Source: Knoellia flava TL1
GTDB lineage: Bacteria > Actinomycetota > Actinomycetes > Actinomycetales > Dermatophilaceae
NCBI RefSeq assembly: GCF_000768675.1
Contig: NZ_AVPI01000087.1
Span: 54,559 to 118,558 of the forward strand
Direction of reading: 5' to 3'
Length of the DNA stretch: 64,000 bases
The translations under genes and the position numbers were made by a program. Under the pieces are notes generated by a model. That model was not told where the DNA came from and made no database searches. It saw only the letters and a list, made by a program, of their open reading frames with translations. How positions within the stretch are numbered: position 1 is the first letter of the stretch; each line of letters begins with the position of its first letter. Shown here one piece after another: positions 9,532-19,308 of this stretch.

Positions 9532-11058
9532 ATGTCGACGCAGATTGACACCGAAGCCATCATCGCCTGGGACGAGGTCCTCGAGCACTTCGACCCGGTG
9601 CTCGGGCTCGAGGTGCACGTCGAGCTCGGGACCAACACGAAGATGTTCTGCGGGTGCGCCACCGAGTTCGGCGCCGAGCCCAACACGCAGGTCTGCCCGG
9701 TCTGCCTCGGCCTTCCCGGCGCCCTGCCGGTCGTCAACGAGAAGGCCGTCGAGTCGGCGATCCGGATCGGGCTCGCGCTCAACTGCGAGATCGCGCAGTG
9801 GTGCCGGTTCGCGCGGAAGAACTACTTCTACCCGGACATGCCCAAGAACTTCCAGACCTCGCAGTACGACGAGCCGATCGCCTTCGAGGGCTTCCTCGAC
9901 GTCGAGCTCGACGACGGCTCGACGTTCCGCGTCGAGATCGAGCGGGCGCACATGGAGGAGGACACGGGCAAGTCCCTGCACGTCGGCGGGTCGACCGGTC
10001 GCATCCACGGCGCGACGCACTCGCTCGTCGACTACAACCGCGCGGGCATCCCCCTCATCGAGATCGTCACCAAGCCGCTGCGCGGCGCGGGGGAGCGCGC
10101 GCCCGAGGTGGCCCGCGCCTACGTCGCCACCCTGCGTGACCTGCTCAAGGCGCTCGACGTCTCCGACGTCAAGATGGAGCAGGGCTCGATGCGCTGCGAC
10201 GTCAACCTCTCGCTCATGCCCAAGGGCACGACGACGCTCGGCACCCGCACCGAGACCAAGAACGTCAACTCGCTGCGCTCGGTCGAGCGCGCCGTCCGCT
10301 ACGAGATGTGCCGCCACGGCGCCGTCCTCCGGGCCGGGGGCTCGATCCTCCAGGAGACGCGCCACTGGCACGAGGACACCGGCATGACGACCTCCGGCCG
10401 CCCGAAGTCCGACGCCGACGACTACCGCTACTTCCCCGAGCCCGACCTCGTCCCCGTCGCGCCGTCCCGCGAGACGGTCGAGGAGCTGCGCGCGACGCTG
10501 CCCGAGCCGCCGGCCCAGCGCCGCAAGCGCCTCCAGTCCGACTGGGGCTTCAGCGACCTCGAGATGCGCGACGTGCTCAACGCCGGGCTCGTCGACCTCA
10601 TCGGCCAGACCGTCGAGGCCGGTGCGACCCCTGCGGGCGCGCGCAAGTGGTGGTCCGGTGAGATCGCCCGTCGCGCCAACGCCGAGGGCACCGACGTCGC
10701 CTCGTATGCCGCGGAGCGCTCGATCGTCCCGGCGCACGTCGTCGAGCTCGAGGGCCTCGTGTCCTCCGGCCGGCTCAACGACTCGATGGCCCGGCAGGCC
10801 TGGGAGGGCGTGCTCGACGGTGAGGGCACCCCGACCGAGGTGGCCGACGCCCGAGGCCTCGAGCTCGTCCAGGACGACGGCGCCCTCGAGGCGGCCGTCG
10901 ACAAGGTCATCGAGGCCAACGCCGACGTCGCCCAGAAGGTCCGCGACGGCAAGGTCCAGGCGGCCGGCGCACTCATCGGTCAGGTCATGAAGGAGATGAG
11001 GGGCCAGGCCGACGCCGGCAGGGCCCGCGAGATCATCCTCGCCAAGCTCACGAGCTGA
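9532..11058 (+). CDS. gatB: Asp/Glu-tRNA amidotransferase subunit B
   Basis: A 508-residue GatB, which activates mischarged Glu-tRNA(Gln) or Asp-tRNA(Asn) with ATP and amidates it. Visible hallmarks are [19 protein letters not shown] near the N-terminus, [13 protein letters not shown] and [14 protein letters not shown]. The C-terminal YqeY-like tail domain ends at AREIILAKL. It starts four bases after gatA. The internal ATG at 9532 was chosen because homology begins just after it. Confidence 0.96.
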   Translation: MSTQIDTEAIIAWDEVLEHFDPVLGLEVHVELGTNTKMFCGCATEFGAEPNTQVCPVCLGLPGALPVVNEKAVESAIRIGLALNCEIAQWCRFARKNYFYPDMPKNFQTSQYDEPIAFEGFLDVELDDGSTFRVEIERAHMEEDTGKSLHVGGSTGRIHGATHSLVDYNRAGIPLIEIVTKPLRGAGERAPEVARAYVATLRDLLKALDVSDVKMEQGSMRCDVNLSLMPKGTTTLGTRTETKNVNSLRSVERAVRYEMCRHGAVLRAGGSILQETRHWHEDTGMTTSGRPKSDADDYRYFPEPDLVPVAPSRETVEELRATLPEPPAQRRKRLQSDWGFSDLEMRDVLNAGLVDLIGQTVEAGATPAGARKWWSGEIARRANAEGTDVASYAAERSIVPAHVVELEGLVSSGRLNDSMARQAWEGVLDGEGTPTEVADARGLELVQDDGALEAAVDKVIEANADVAQKVRDGKVQAAGALIGQVMKEMRGQADAGRAREIILAKLTS

Positions 11059-11069
11059 CCGCCCACAAG

Positions 11070-11134
11070 CAGTCGAGAGTAGAGAGAGTCCCGCCTCGGT
11101 ACGACCGAGGCGGGACTCTCTCTACTCTCGACTG
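11070..11134. terminator. long perfect bidirectional hairpin
   Basis: A 31-base arm (11070-11100) is repeated exactly in reverse complement at 11104-11134 with a three-base loop. It lies between convergent gatB and the DUF937 gene, so it can stop both. The arm is purine-rich and less G+C-rich than its surroundings. Confidence 0.85.
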
Positions 11135-11168
11135 TCGGGTCCGGCGGGCGGGTCCGACTGGTGGGGCG

Positions 11169-11795
11169 TCAGCGGCGGCCGCCTCCGAGCAGCCCGCCGA
11201 GGATGTCGATGATGGACCCGCCGGCCGAGCCCTGCGTCTGCTGGGTCGGCGCGGGTGCCTGCTGTGTCGCCGTGCCGCCACCGAGCGCGCCGCCGAGGAC
11301 GTCCTGGAGCATCGAGTCGAGCGAGCCCGGACCGCCCTGCGCCGAGTTGTCTGGCGAGGTCTGCGGCGTCGTGCCGCCACCGCCAAGACCGCCGCCGCCC
11401 TTGAGGACCTTGTTGGCGAGGTAGGACAGGACGATCGGGGCGAGGATGGGGATGAGGCGCCGGATGAGTCCGCCGCTCGCGCTCGACGACGATCCGAGCG
11501 CGGAGTAGACCTGCTCCTCGTTGGACCCGAAGATGTGCGATGCGATCTTCTCGCCGTCCTGCTGGTCGACCTGGTCGAGGTCCACCCCGCCCTGGAGGAG
11601 GTCGTCGTCGTGCTGACCGAGGGCTTCGACGATCGAGCTCGCACCACCCGGGTCCTGCGCGTTGGCCTGGAGCCCGCCGAGCAGGGCGGGCAGCGCGGCC
11701 TGGGCGGCCTGCTGGACCTCCTGGGGGTCGGCGCCGACCTGCTGGGCGAGCCGGTCGAGGGGAAGGCTCTGGAGGATGTCGTCAACTGCAGCCAT
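11169..11795 (-). CDS. DUF937 family protein
   Basis: A 208-residue protein with the DUF937 layout. The helical N-terminal half has LPLDRLAQQVGADPQEVQ and ALPALLGGLQANA, then HIFGSNEEQVYSALG. A hydrophobic segment near 115-130 (LIPILAPIVLSYLANK) is followed by a Gly/Ser/Gln-rich low-complexity tail ending in IIDILGGLLGGG. The function is unknown. ATG at 11795 is preferred over upstream in-frame codons because homology and a weak AGAGAGG site begin there. Confidence 0.8.
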   Translation of the reverse strand: MAAVDDILQSLPLDRLAQQVGADPQEVQQAAQAALPALLGGLQANAQDPGGASSIVEALGQHDDDLLQGGVDLDQVDQQDGEKIASHIFGSNEEQVYSALGSSSSASGGLIRRLIPILAPIVLSYLANKVLKGGGGLGGGGTTPQTSPDNSAQGGPGSLDSMLQDVLGGALGGGTATQQAPAPTQQTQGSAGGSIIDILGGLLGGGRR

Positions 11796-11884
11796 GGGCG
11801 GTGCCGCCTCTCTTCGGGGCGGTGGGCGACGGTGCCCACCGCATCCCGCCAACGTACTCACGCCGGGGCCGCGCGGGGGGTTTG

Positions 11885-13102
11885 TCACCCCACGGGCACC
11901 CTCAGCACCCGGTCGTCGCCGGACCGCGGGTCGCCGCGGAAGGTGTTGCTCGTCAGCACCCACAGCGTGCCGTCCGGTGCGGTCACGGCATCCCGCAGGC
12001 GACCGAACCTGTTCTCCAACAGGCGAACCGGCTCACCGGTGCGCCGTGGTCCCGACACCGGTACCTTCCACAGCGACTCGCCCCGCAGGGCCGCCATGTA
12101 GACGGCGCCGTCGGCGCCGACGGCGATCCCGCTCGGCGATGCGTCGTCGGTCGACCACTGCGCGACCGGGGCGACGAAGCCCTCTCGCTGTTCGATCCCC
12201 TCCACCTCGGGCCAGCCGTAGTTCGCGCCCGCTGTGATGACGTTGAGCTCGTCCCACGTGTTCTGCCCGAACTCGCTCGCATACATCGTGCCGTCCGCGC
12301 CCCACGCGAGGCCCTGCACGTTGCGGTGCCCCATGCTCCACATCGGGCTCCCCGCGACGGGGTTGCCCGGGGCCGGCTTCCCGTCCGCCGTGACGCGCAG
12401 GATCTTGCCGCCGAGGTTGCTCCGGTCCTGCGCCCGGTCGGGCTGGGCGGCGTCACCGGTCGCGACGTAGAGGAAGCCGTCCGGTCCCCACGCGATGCGC
12501 CCGCCGTTGTGGTTGCGGGCCTTGGGTATGCCGGTGAGCACCGGTGTCATCGGCCCGAACCCGCCTGCCCCGAGGGTCGTCCGCACGACGCGGTTGTCGT
12601 CCGCCGACGTGAGGTAGAGGTGGACCGTCGAGTCCTCGGCGAAGGTCGGAGAGACGGCTACGCCGAGCAGGCCGCCCTCGCCGCCTGGGTCGACGCCGGG
12701 CACGGTCCCCACGGTCGTGCGCCGTCCGGTGGGGGAGACCCGCACGACCTCGCCCTCGTCGCGCAGGGTCACGAGCGCGTCGCCGCCCGGGAGGAACGCG
12801 ACCGCCCACGGCACGTCGAGCCCGGTGACGACGTCGCTCGGCGCACCGGCCGGGACCGTGCGGCTCGGTGACGCGGTGCCGGACGACGATCCTGACGACG
12901 AGCCGGTCTGGGACGGCGAGCCGGTCTGGGACGGCGCGCCGGTCTGGGACGGCGCGCCGGTCGGCGGGGACGCCGAGGACGAGCCGTCCGGGGGCGTCCC
13001 CGCACCGTCGGACGCGTCGTCGTCGGCTCCGCCGCACGCCGTGAGGGCACAGGTGAGCCCGAGGGCGACGAGAGCGGTCAGCGGGCGGTGACGGGACGGC
13101 AT
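11885..13102 (-). CDS. PQQ-type sugar dehydrogenase-like lipoprotein
   Basis: A 405-residue exported protein with lipobox LTAC at about residue 23. A disordered linker of repeated PSQTG units follows (encoded by 18-base tandem repeats near 12897-12968). The rest is a glucose/sorbosone dehydrogenase beta-propeller: DVPWAVAFLPGGDALVT, GLLGVAVSP, RNHNGGRIAWGPDG with the catalytic His region, and YGWPEVEG. Homologues oxidise sugars with PQQ, but many actinobacterial members are untested. It shares the gap 13103-13194 with a divergent dehydrogenase gene. Confidence 0.82.
   Translation of the reverse strand: MPSRHRPLTALVALGLTCALTACGGADDDASDGAGTPPDGSSSASPPTGAPSQTGAPSQTGSPSQTGSSSGSSSGTASPSRTVPAGAPSDVVTGLDVPWAVAFLPGGDALVTLRDEGEVVRVSPTGRRTTVGTVPGVDPGGEGGLLGVAVSPTFAEDSTVHLYLTSADDNRVVRTTLGAGGFGPMTPVLTGIPKARNHNGGRIAWGPDGFLYVATGDAAQPDRAQDRSNLGGKILRVTADGKPAPGNPVAGSPMWSMGHRNVQGLAWGADGTMYASEFGQNTWDELNVITAGANYGWPEVEGIEQREGFVAPVAQWSTDDASPSGIAVGADGAVYMAALRGESLWKVPVSGPRRTGEPVRLLENRFGRLRDAVTAPDGTLWVLTSNTFRGDPRSGDDRVLRVPVG
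12897..12968. repeat. tandem 18-base repeat inside the lipoprotein linker
   Basis: Units close to CGCCGGTCTGGGACGG recur four times and encode the PSQTGA/S repeat on the minus strand. Such arrays vary in copy number by slippage. Confidence 0.75.
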
Positions 13103-13181
13103 ACCCGATCGTGCCCCGAAGCGGCTGCCGAGGGCGAGGCCGCGACGTGGACTCCCAGCAAGTCCGCAGGAGAGGTTCGCC

Positions 13182-13187
13182 TAGGGT
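13182..13187 (+). promoter_or_regulatory. -10 hexamer TAGGGT, leaderless start
   Basis: TAGGGT ends seven bases before the ATG at 13195, with no ribosome site. Confidence 0.5.
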
Positions 13188-13194
13188 CGGGCCC

Positions 13195-14124
13195 ATGGTC
13201 GTCGTCTCGTTCCCCGATCCCGTCCTGCGCGACGCCGTCGGCGAGGTGCCCGGCGTGGAGGCCGTCCTCTGGGACCCGGCCGGCGACGAGACGCCCGACG
13301 GCAGGATCGAGGTCGTCGTCGCTCCCTACCTCGGCGCAGCGTCGGCACTCGGGTCGGTGGCGCAGCTGCCCGATCTGCGGCTCGTGCAGCTCCAGTCGGC
13401 CGGGTTCGACGGGGTGCTCGAGGTCGTGCCCGAGCAGGTGGCGGTCGCCAACGCGGCCGGCGTCTACGACGCCGCCACCGCCGAGCTCACCGTCGGCATG
13501 GTTCTCGCCTCCCTCAGGGGCATTCCCGACGCCGTGCGCTCGGGTGACGAGGCCCGGTGGGTGCCGCTCGGCACGCGGACCTCGCTCGCCGACCGTCGCG
13601 TGCTCGTCGTCGGATACGGGTCGGTCGGCAGGGCGATCGCGGTGCGGCTCAGCACTTTCGAGGTGTCACTCACCGCCGTCGCGTCGCGTGCGCGCGCGGG
13701 TGACGAGATCGTCGACACGGTGCACGGGATCGACGAGCTCGAGCGGCTGCTGCCCGAGCACGACGTCGTCATCGTCATCGTCCCGCTCAACGACGCGACC
13801 CACCACCTCGTCGACGACGCCTTCCTCTCGACCATGCCCGACGGGGCCCTCCTCGTCAACGTCGCACGCGGACCGGTCGCGGACACGGACGCCCTCGTCG
13901 CCCACGCCGGACGCCTCTCGCTGGCCCTCGACGTCACCGACCCCGAGCCGCTGCCCGACGGTCATCCCCTCTGGACCGCGCCCGGCGTCCTCATCACCCC
14001 GCATGCCGGCGGCAACACGACTGCGCTGCTCCCGCGGATGTCGGCGCTGCTGCGAGACCAGCTCACGCGGCTCGCCGCCGGCGACGCGCCGCACCACCTC
14101 GTGCGTGACGATGTCAAGACCTGA
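13195..14124 (+). CDS. D-2-hydroxyacid dehydrogenase (NAD-binding)
   Basis: A 309-residue member of the D-isomer 2-hydroxyacid dehydrogenase family. The Rossmann motif is VVGYGSVGRAI. The catalytic set is present: Arg in NVARGPVAD, Glu in DPEPLP and His in TPHAGG. The substrate-binding half is short, as in phosphoglycerate dehydrogenase-like and glyoxylate reductase-like proteins of this group. The substrate cannot be assigned. The ATG follows a TAGGGT hexamer by seven bases, suggesting a leaderless mRNA. Confidence 0.85.
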   Translation: MVVVSFPDPVLRDAVGEVPGVEAVLWDPAGDETPDGRIEVVVAPYLGAASALGSVAQLPDLRLVQLQSAGFDGVLEVVPEQVAVANAAGVYDAATAELTVGMVLASLRGIPDAVRSGDEARWVPLGTRTSLADRRVLVVGYGSVGRAIAVRLSTFEVSLTAVASRARAGDEIVDTVHGIDELERLLPEHDVVIVIVPLNDATHHLVDDAFLSTMPDGALLVNVARGPVADTDALVAHAGRLSLALDVTDPEPLPDGHPLWTAPGVLITPHAGGNTTALLPRMSALLRDQLTRLAAGDAPHHLVRDDVKT

Positions 14125-14155
14125 CATCGGCGCCGAGCAGGAGCAAGATCGAGTC

Positions 14156-14701
14156 ATGACCTCCGCTGCTGAGGACCGGACGCTCGTCCTCGTGCGCCAC
14201 GCCAAGGCCGAGCAGGGTGGCTACGACGCGGACCACGAGCGCGAGCTCACCGACCGCGGCCAGCGCGACGCGGTCGCCGCGGGGCGGTGGCTGTGCGACC
14301 AGGGGATCGGCGTCGACGAGGTGTTCTGCTCGACCGCCGTCCGGGCGGTGCAGACGTGCGAGGGAATCTGGAGCGCCGGCTGCTCCGAGGCCGACATCCG
14401 CGAGGAGCACCGGATCTACGACGCATCGGCCGACCGGCTCCTCGAGGTCGTGCGCGAGGCCGACGACGACGCCAACGTCGTCATGCTCGTGGGCCACGCG
14501 CCGGGCATCCCGGCGCTCGCGTCGATCCTCGCCGAGGGCGACGGCAGCGAGCAGGCGCACGAGCTCATGAGCCGCGGTTACCCGACCGCCGGGGTGGCCG
14601 TCCTGCGGTTCTCGGGCCGATGGGGCGACCTCGCCCCGGGTGTCGCGCGGCTCGACCGCTTCCACGTCGCCCGCGCCGAGCGCGAGCCGGCCGAGGGCTG
14701 A
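14156..14701 (+). CDS. sixA: SixA-like histidine phosphatase
   Basis: A 181-residue protein of the histidine phosphatase superfamily. The phospho-histidine loop is LVLVRHAKAE, and the second catalytic His is in LVGHAPGIPALA. The short domain and RHAKAE form match SixA, which removes phosphate from phospho-histidine proteins in E. coli; the target here is unknown. It lies 31 bases after the dehydrogenase and may be co-transcribed with it. Confidence 0.82.
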   Translation: MTSAAEDRTLVLVRHAKAEQGGYDADHERELTDRGQRDAVAAGRWLCDQGIGVDEVFCSTAVRAVQTCEGIWSAGCSEADIREEHRIYDASADRLLEVVREADDDANVVMLVGHAPGIPALASILAEGDGSEQAHELMSRGYPTAGVAVLRFSGRWGDLAPGVARLDRFHVARAEREPAEG

Positions 14702-14729
14702 CGCCGGCGGCTCTGAACCTGCGGGAGCG

Positions 14730-15278
14730 TCACATCACCGAGCGCAGGGCGGCGATGGCGCCGCGCAGGTAGCGCTCGACGACGACCCGCTCCTGATCCG
14801 TGAGGGCGTTGTCGGTCTCGGCGAGCGAGGTGAACATCGGTGCGAGGAGCGCGAAGATCTCACGGCGCCCGGACTCGGTGACGACGACCTCGGTGCGCCT
14901 GCCGTCGTCCGCGCGTGGGCGGCGCTCGGCGTGGCCGCGCGCGACGAGGCGGTCCACGACGCCCGACGAGGCGGCCGACGTCACGCCGAGGACCCGGGCC
15001 AGCTCGACCGGGCCCATCGGCGTCGAGGAGAGGTGGCGCAGGGAGTGCAGCTCGGAGACCGACAGCCCACCGCGTCGCGCCACCGCCTGCGGCGTCTGCG
15101 CGGCGAGCGCGACGAGCTCCTCGAGCGCCTCGAGCGAGGGGGAGTGCTCGTATGCCGGCGCGACCGACCGCGCGGTCGTGCGCTCCTCGGGCGTTGGTCC
15201 CCCACGGACGCCGGCGTCGCCGGTCGACACCGGATGGCGGGTTGTCGACGCGTCTCGACGTTCGATAATATCGCTCAC
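14730..15278 (-). CDS. MarR family transcriptional regulator
   Basis: A 182-residue winged-helix regulator with an extended N-terminus. The core runs from SVSELHSLRHL through GPVELARVLGVTSAASSGVVDRLVARGHAERR (recognition helix) to the beta-wing DDGRRTEVVVTESG. It is divergent from an MMPL transporter with only 53 bases between the starts, and a palindrome lies in that gap. The obvious inference is a ligand-released repressor of the transporter and of itself. Confidence 0.88.
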   Translation of the reverse strand: MSDIIERRDASTTRHPVSTGDAGVRGGPTPEERTTARSVAPAYEHSPSLEALEELVALAAQTPQAVARRGGLSVSELHSLRHLSSTPMGPVELARVLGVTSAASSGVVDRLVARGHAERRPRADDGRRTEVVVTESGRREIFALLAPMFTSLAETDNALTDQERVVVERYLRGAIAALRSVM

Positions 15279-15284
15279 CTACTT

Positions 15285-15303
15285 AGTAACTTGATGAGTT
15301 ACT
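15285..15303. promoter_or_regulatory. palindromic operator between marR and the MMPL gene
   Basis: AGTAAC (15285-15290) and GTTACT (15298-15303) form a perfect inverted repeat around TTGATGA. The site sits in an unusually A+T-rich stretch just upstream of both starts. The 19-base span is typical of MarR operators. Confidence 0.65.
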
Positions 15304-15331
15304 GACCGAACTACTCTATCGAAGGACGGCC

Positions 15332-17413
15332 ATGCGCGCGTTCTCTGCACTCGTCACCCGGCGTTGGGTCGCCGGCATCGTCGCCCTCCTCGCCCTGCTC
15401 GGAGCCGGCGCCGTCATCGGCGTCGTCGGCCAGGCGGAGCGGGGCCCGACGGCCAACGTCATGCTTCCGCTCGGGTCGGACAGCCGGGCCGCGGCCGAGC
15501 TGCGGGACCAGCTCCCCGAGGACCAGGGCTCGGCCGCCGTCGTGCTCTTCAGCAGCGACTCGGCCCTCAACCAGGAGCAGCTCGGCGCGGTGCAGCGGAT
15601 CGCGCGCGGGCTGCCGGGGGCCACGGGCGCCCCGCCGGTCGTGGCCGATGACGGCACGGCCGCCATCGTCGTCGTGCCGGTCGCGGCACAGGACAACAAC
15701 GAGAACATCGATGTCGTCGCCGACCTGCGCACGGCGGCGAAGGCCGACCTGCCCGACGGTGTGACCGCCCAGGTGACCGGACCGTCCGCCATCCAGGCCG
15801 ACCTCGGCGCGGTCTTCGACGGCGCGAACTTCCGCCTGCTGGCGGCGACCGCCTCGGTCGTGGCCCTCCTTCTCATCGTCACCTACCGCAGCCCCGTGCT
15901 CTGGCTCGTGCCCCTCACCGTCGTCGGCGTGGCCGACCAGCTCGCCGCGACCCTGGCCACCCGCACCCTCGCGGCCTTCGACGTCCAGTGGGACGAGTCG
16001 ACGATCGGCATCCTCTCGGTGCTCGTCTTCGGTGCGGGCACCGACTACGCGCTCCTGCTCATCTCGCGCTACCGCGACGAGCTGCGGGTCATCGAGGACC
16101 GTCGCGAGGCGATGGCGCACGCCCTCGCCCGCACCTCGGAGGCCGTGCTCTCCAGCGCCACCACCGTCGTCCTCGGCCTGCTCACGCTCCTCCTGTCCGT
16201 CTTCCCGACGACCAGGGGCCTCGGCCTCGCCTGTGCCGTCGGTGTCGTCGTCGCGGCAGGGTTCGTCCTCGTCGTCCTGCCCGCCGCACTCGTCGTCTTC
16301 GGCCGCTGGATCTTCTGGCCCAAGGTGCCGCGCACCGGTCAGGCGAGCCTCGCCGACTCTCGCTCGCTGTGGCGCCGCGTCGGTGACGCGGTGAGCCGCC
16401 ACCCCGCCCGCTTCGCCGGCGTCACCGTCGTCCTCCTCGCCCTCGCGGCGGCGGGCCTGACCCAGATCCGCACCGGGCTCGACGGACCCGACCAGTTCCT
16501 CGAGAAGCCCGAGGCGATCGCAGCGGGGGAGCGGCTCGCCGAGTCGTTCCCCGCGGGCTCGGCCGACCCCGTCATCGTCGTCTCCCGCGGCGTCGAGGCG
16601 AGCACCCTCGACTCCACCGTCAAGGGCGTCGAGGGCGTGGCGTCGACCCGGGTCGTCGCGAGCGCAGGTGGGGTGAGCGAGGTCCAGGCCGTCCTCGAGT
16701 CGGACCCGGGCTCGGATGCCGCCGAGCAGTCGGTCCGCGACATCCGGGCCGCGGTCGCCGACCTCGGCGAGACCCACGTCGGCGGGACCGACGCCGAGGC
16801 CATCGACGAGTCCGAGTCGACCAGCCGTGACCGCGTGCTGATCTTCCCGCTCATCCTCGGGCTCGTCCTGCTCGCCCTCGGCGCTCTGCTGCGCTCGGTC
16901 GTCGCCCCGGTCGTCCTCGTCGGCACCGTCGTCGCGACCTACCTCGCGAGCCTCGGCATCTCGTGGGTGCTCTTCACCCAGGTGTTCGGTTTCGAGCGCC
17001 TCGACAACAGCGTCCCGCTCTTCGCCTTCGTCTTCCTCGTCGCCCTCGGCGTCGACTACAACATCTTCCTCGTCACCCGTGCCGCCGAGGAGGGCCGCAC
17101 GCACGGGCCCCGCGAGGGCATGCTTCGCGCCCTCGCGGCCACGGGAGGCGTGATCACGAGCGCGGGCATCCTCCTCGCCGCGGTTTTCGCAGTCCTCGGC
17201 GTCCTGCCGCTCGTCGTCCTCGCCCAGCTCGGCGTCGTCATCTGCGTCGGTGTGCTCCTCGACACCCTCGTCGTCCGCACGGTCCTCGTCCCCGCGATCG
17301 CTCTCGTCCTCGGGCACCGCTTCTGGTGGCCGCGCCGTGTCGGCGAGGCGCCAGCCCGTTCCGAGCAGCGCGACGCCAGCGGCGAGCCCGACCTCGCCCT
17401 GGCCGAGAGGTGA
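15332..17413 (+). CDS. MMPL family (RND-type) transporter
   Basis: A 693-residue membrane protein with two MMPL halves. One N-terminal transmembrane segment (about 11-33) is followed by an extracellular domain. A five-helix block (about 170-330) ends at RWIFWPKVPRTG, and the second half repeats the plan with helices at about 510-670. GAGTDYALLLISRYRDEL and ALGVDYNIFLVTRAAEEG carry the conserved Asp-Tyr pair used in proton coupling. Members export lipids or drugs. GAAGGA at 15321 precedes the ATG. Control by the adjacent MarR protein is likely. Confidence 0.92.
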   Translation: MRAFSALVTRRWVAGIVALLALLGAGAVIGVVGQAERGPTANVMLPLGSDSRAAAELRDQLPEDQGSAAVVLFSSDSALNQEQLGAVQRIARGLPGATGAPPVVADDGTAAIVVVPVAAQDNNENIDVVADLRTAAKADLPDGVTAQVTGPSAIQADLGAVFDGANFRLLAATASVVALLLIVTYRSPVLWLVPLTVVGVADQLAATLATRTLAAFDVQWDESTIGILSVLVFGAGTDYALLLISRYRDELRVIEDRREAMAHALARTSEAVLSSATTVVLGLLTLLLSVFPTTRGLGLACAVGVVVAAGFVLVVLPAALVVFGRWIFWPKVPRTGQASLADSRSLWRRVGDAVSRHPARFAGVTVVLLALAAAGLTQIRTGLDGPDQFLEKPEAIAAGERLAESFPAGSADPVIVVSRGVEASTLDSTVKGVEGVASTRVVASAGGVSEVQAVLESDPGSDAAEQSVRDIRAAVADLGETHVGGTDAEAIDESESTSRDRVLIFPLILGLVLLALGALLRSVVAPVVLVGTVVATYLASLGISWVLFTQVFGFERLDNSVPLFAFVFLVALGVDYNIFLVTRAAEEGRTHGPREGMLRALAATGGVITSAGILLAAVFAVLGVLPLVVLAQLGVVICVGVLLDTLVVRTVLVPAIALVLGHRFWWPRRVGEAPARSEQRDASGEPDLALAER

Positions 17414-17444
17414 GATCGGCGTCCCACCCCGTGGACGCGCGTCC

Positions 17445-17450
17445 TAGAGT
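17445..17450 (+). promoter_or_regulatory. -10 hexamer TAGAGT for ilvD
   Basis: TAGAGT ends six bases before the ilvD ATG, and no ribosome site is seen. Confidence 0.55.
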
Positions 17451-17456
17451 TGCCGC

Positions 17457-19157
17457 ATGAGCGACGCGCCCGACATCAAGCCCCGTTCACGCGACGTCAC
17501 CGACGGCCTCGAGAAGACCGCGGCACGCGGCATGCTCCGGGCCGTCGGCATGGGTGACGACGACTGGGTCAAGCCACAGGTCGGGGTGGCCAGCTCGTGG
17601 AACGAGATCACGCCCTGCAACCTCTCGCTCGACCGGCTCGCGAAGGCGGTCAAGGACGGCGTGCACTCCGGCGGCGGCTACCCCCTCGAGTTCGGCACGA
17701 TCTCGGTCTCCGACGGCATCTCGATGGGTCACGAGGGCATGCACTTCTCGCTGGTGTCGCGCGAGATCATCGCCGACTCGGTCGAGACGGTCATGAACGC
17801 CGAGCGCCTCGACGGCTCGGTCCTGCTCGCCGGCTGCGACAAGTCGCTGCCGGGCATGCTCATGGCCGCCGCGCGCCTCGACCTCTCGTCGGTCTTCCTG
17901 TATGCCGGCTCGATCCTTCCCGGGATCGCGAAGCTCTCCGACGGGTCCGAGAAGACCGTGACGATCATCGACGCCTTCGAGGCGGTCGGCGCCTGCGCCG
18001 CGGGCAAGATGTCGCGCGAGGACGTCGACGCCATCGAGCGCGCCATCTGTCCCGGCGAGGGCGCCTGCGGTGGCATGTACACCGCCAACACCATGGCCTC
18101 GGTCGCAGAGGCCATGGGCATGTCGCTGCCCGGCTCGGCGGCGCCCCCGGCGACCGACCGCCGCCGTGACGGCTTCGCCCGCAAGTCCGGCGAGGCCGTC
18201 GTCGAGCTGCTCCGCAAGGGGATCACCGCCCGACAGATCATGACCAAGGAGGCCTTCGAGAACGCCATCGCCGTCGTCATGGCCTTCGGCGGCTCGACCA
18301 ACGCCGTCCTCCACCTCCTCGCCATCGCGCACGAGGCCGAGGTCGACCTCACCATCGGCGACTTCCAGCGCATCGGCTCGCGGGTGCCGCACCTCGCCGA
18401 CGTCAAGCCCTTCGGCCAGTTCGTCATGACCGACATCGACCGCGTCGGCGGCGTCCCGGTCGTCATGAAGGCGCTGCTCGACGCCGGCCTCCTCCACGGC
18501 GACGCCCTCACCGTCACCGGCCGCACCGTCGCCGAGAACCTCGCCGACATCCGCCCGCCGGACCCCGACGGCCACGTCGTGCGCGCCATGGCCGAGCCCA
18601 TCCACCGCACCGGCGGCCTGACGATCCTCAGCGGGTCGCTCGCGCCGGAGGGAGCGGTCGTCAAGTCCGCCGGCTTCGACACCGACGTCTTCGAGGGCAC
18701 CGCGCGCGTCTTCGACGGCGAGCGCGCCGCGATGGACGCGGTCGAGCAGGGCAGCCTGCGGCCCAAGGACGTCGTCGTCATCCGCTACGAGGGGCCCAAG
18801 GGCGGCCCGGGCATGCGCGAGATGCTCGCCGTGACCGGCGCGATCAAGGGCGCCGGGCTGGGCAAGGACGTCCTCCTCCTCACCGACGGCCGCTTCTCCG
18901 GTGGCACGACCGGTCTCTGCGTGGGGCACGTCGCCCCGGAGGCGGTCGACGAGGGCCCGATCGCCTTCGTCCGCGACGGTGACGGCATCCGCCTCGACGT
19001 CGCGAACGGCACGCTCGACCTGCTCGTCGACGACGACGAGCTCGCCCGCCGCCGCTCCGAGGGCGTGACGCACCCGGAGCCGAAGTACACCCGCGGCGTC
19101 CTCGCGAAGTACCGCAAGCTCGTCGGCTCGGCGAGCCGAGGCGCAGTCTGCGACTGA
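17457..19157 (+). CDS. ilvD: dihydroxy-acid dehydratase
   Basis: A 566-residue IlvD that dehydrates 2,3-dihydroxy-isovalerate and -methylvalerate to the keto acids of valine and isoleucine. Iron-sulfur ligands are in [17 protein letters not shown] and [15 protein letters not shown]. The length is that of the shorter (about 560) branch. It is transcribed alone: a leaderless-type promoter lies before it and a strong hairpin (19179-19223) after it, with ilvBNC downstream in the same direction. Confidence 0.96.
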   Translation: MSDAPDIKPRSRDVTDGLEKTAARGMLRAVGMGDDDWVKPQVGVASSWNEITPCNLSLDRLAKAVKDGVHSGGGYPLEFGTISVSDGISMGHEGMHFSLVSREIIADSVETVMNAERLDGSVLLAGCDKSLPGMLMAAARLDLSSVFLYAGSILPGIAKLSDGSEKTVTIIDAFEAVGACAAGKMSREDVDAIERAICPGEGACGGMYTANTMASVAEAMGMSLPGSAAPPATDRRRDGFARKSGEAVVELLRKGITARQIMTKEAFENAIAVVMAFGGSTNAVLHLLAIAHEAEVDLTIGDFQRIGSRVPHLADVKPFGQFVMTDIDRVGGVPVVMKALLDAGLLHGDALTVTGRTVAENLADIRPPDPDGHVVRAMAEPIHRTGGLTILSGSLAPEGAVVKSAGFDTDVFEGTARVFDGERAAMDAVEQGSLRPKDVVVIRYEGPKGGPGMREMLAVTGAIKGAGLGKDVLLLTDGRFSGGTTGLCVGHVAPEAVDEGPIAFVRDGDGIRLDVANGTLDLLVDDDELARRRSEGVTHPEPKYTRGVLAKYRKLVGSASRGAVCD

Positions 19158-19178
19158 CCCGGCACACCGCCGACGTCA

Positions 19179-19223
19179 TGCGATGCCGGGACCGCTCGGG
19201 GCGCTCGCCGTCCCGGCATCGCA
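19179..19223 (+). terminator. hairpin after ilvD
   Basis: TGCGATGCCGGGAC at 19179-19192 pairs perfectly with 19210-19223. No T-run follows. It separates ilvD from the ilvB leader. Confidence 0.75.
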
Positions 19224-19273
19224 CCCAGTCGGAGGGGGAAGTGCCCGGATGGTGGGATGTGTCGTCTCACACG

Positions 19274-19302
19274 TTGACACAGGCACGGCCGGGCGAGAGA
19301 GT
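19274..19302 (+). promoter_or_regulatory. ilvB promoter
   Basis: TTGACA (19274-19279) and GAGAGT (19297-19302) are 17 bases apart. The expected start point falls on the GTG of the leader peptide at 19309, so the leader would be translated without a 5' UTR. Confidence 0.7.
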
Positions 19303-19308
19303 CGTCCT

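Noticed and set aside
7584..9782. Long minus-strand frame opposite gatC and gatA
   Set aside because: Same reason: a complementary-strand shadow of well-conserved genes, with no recognisable protein motif.
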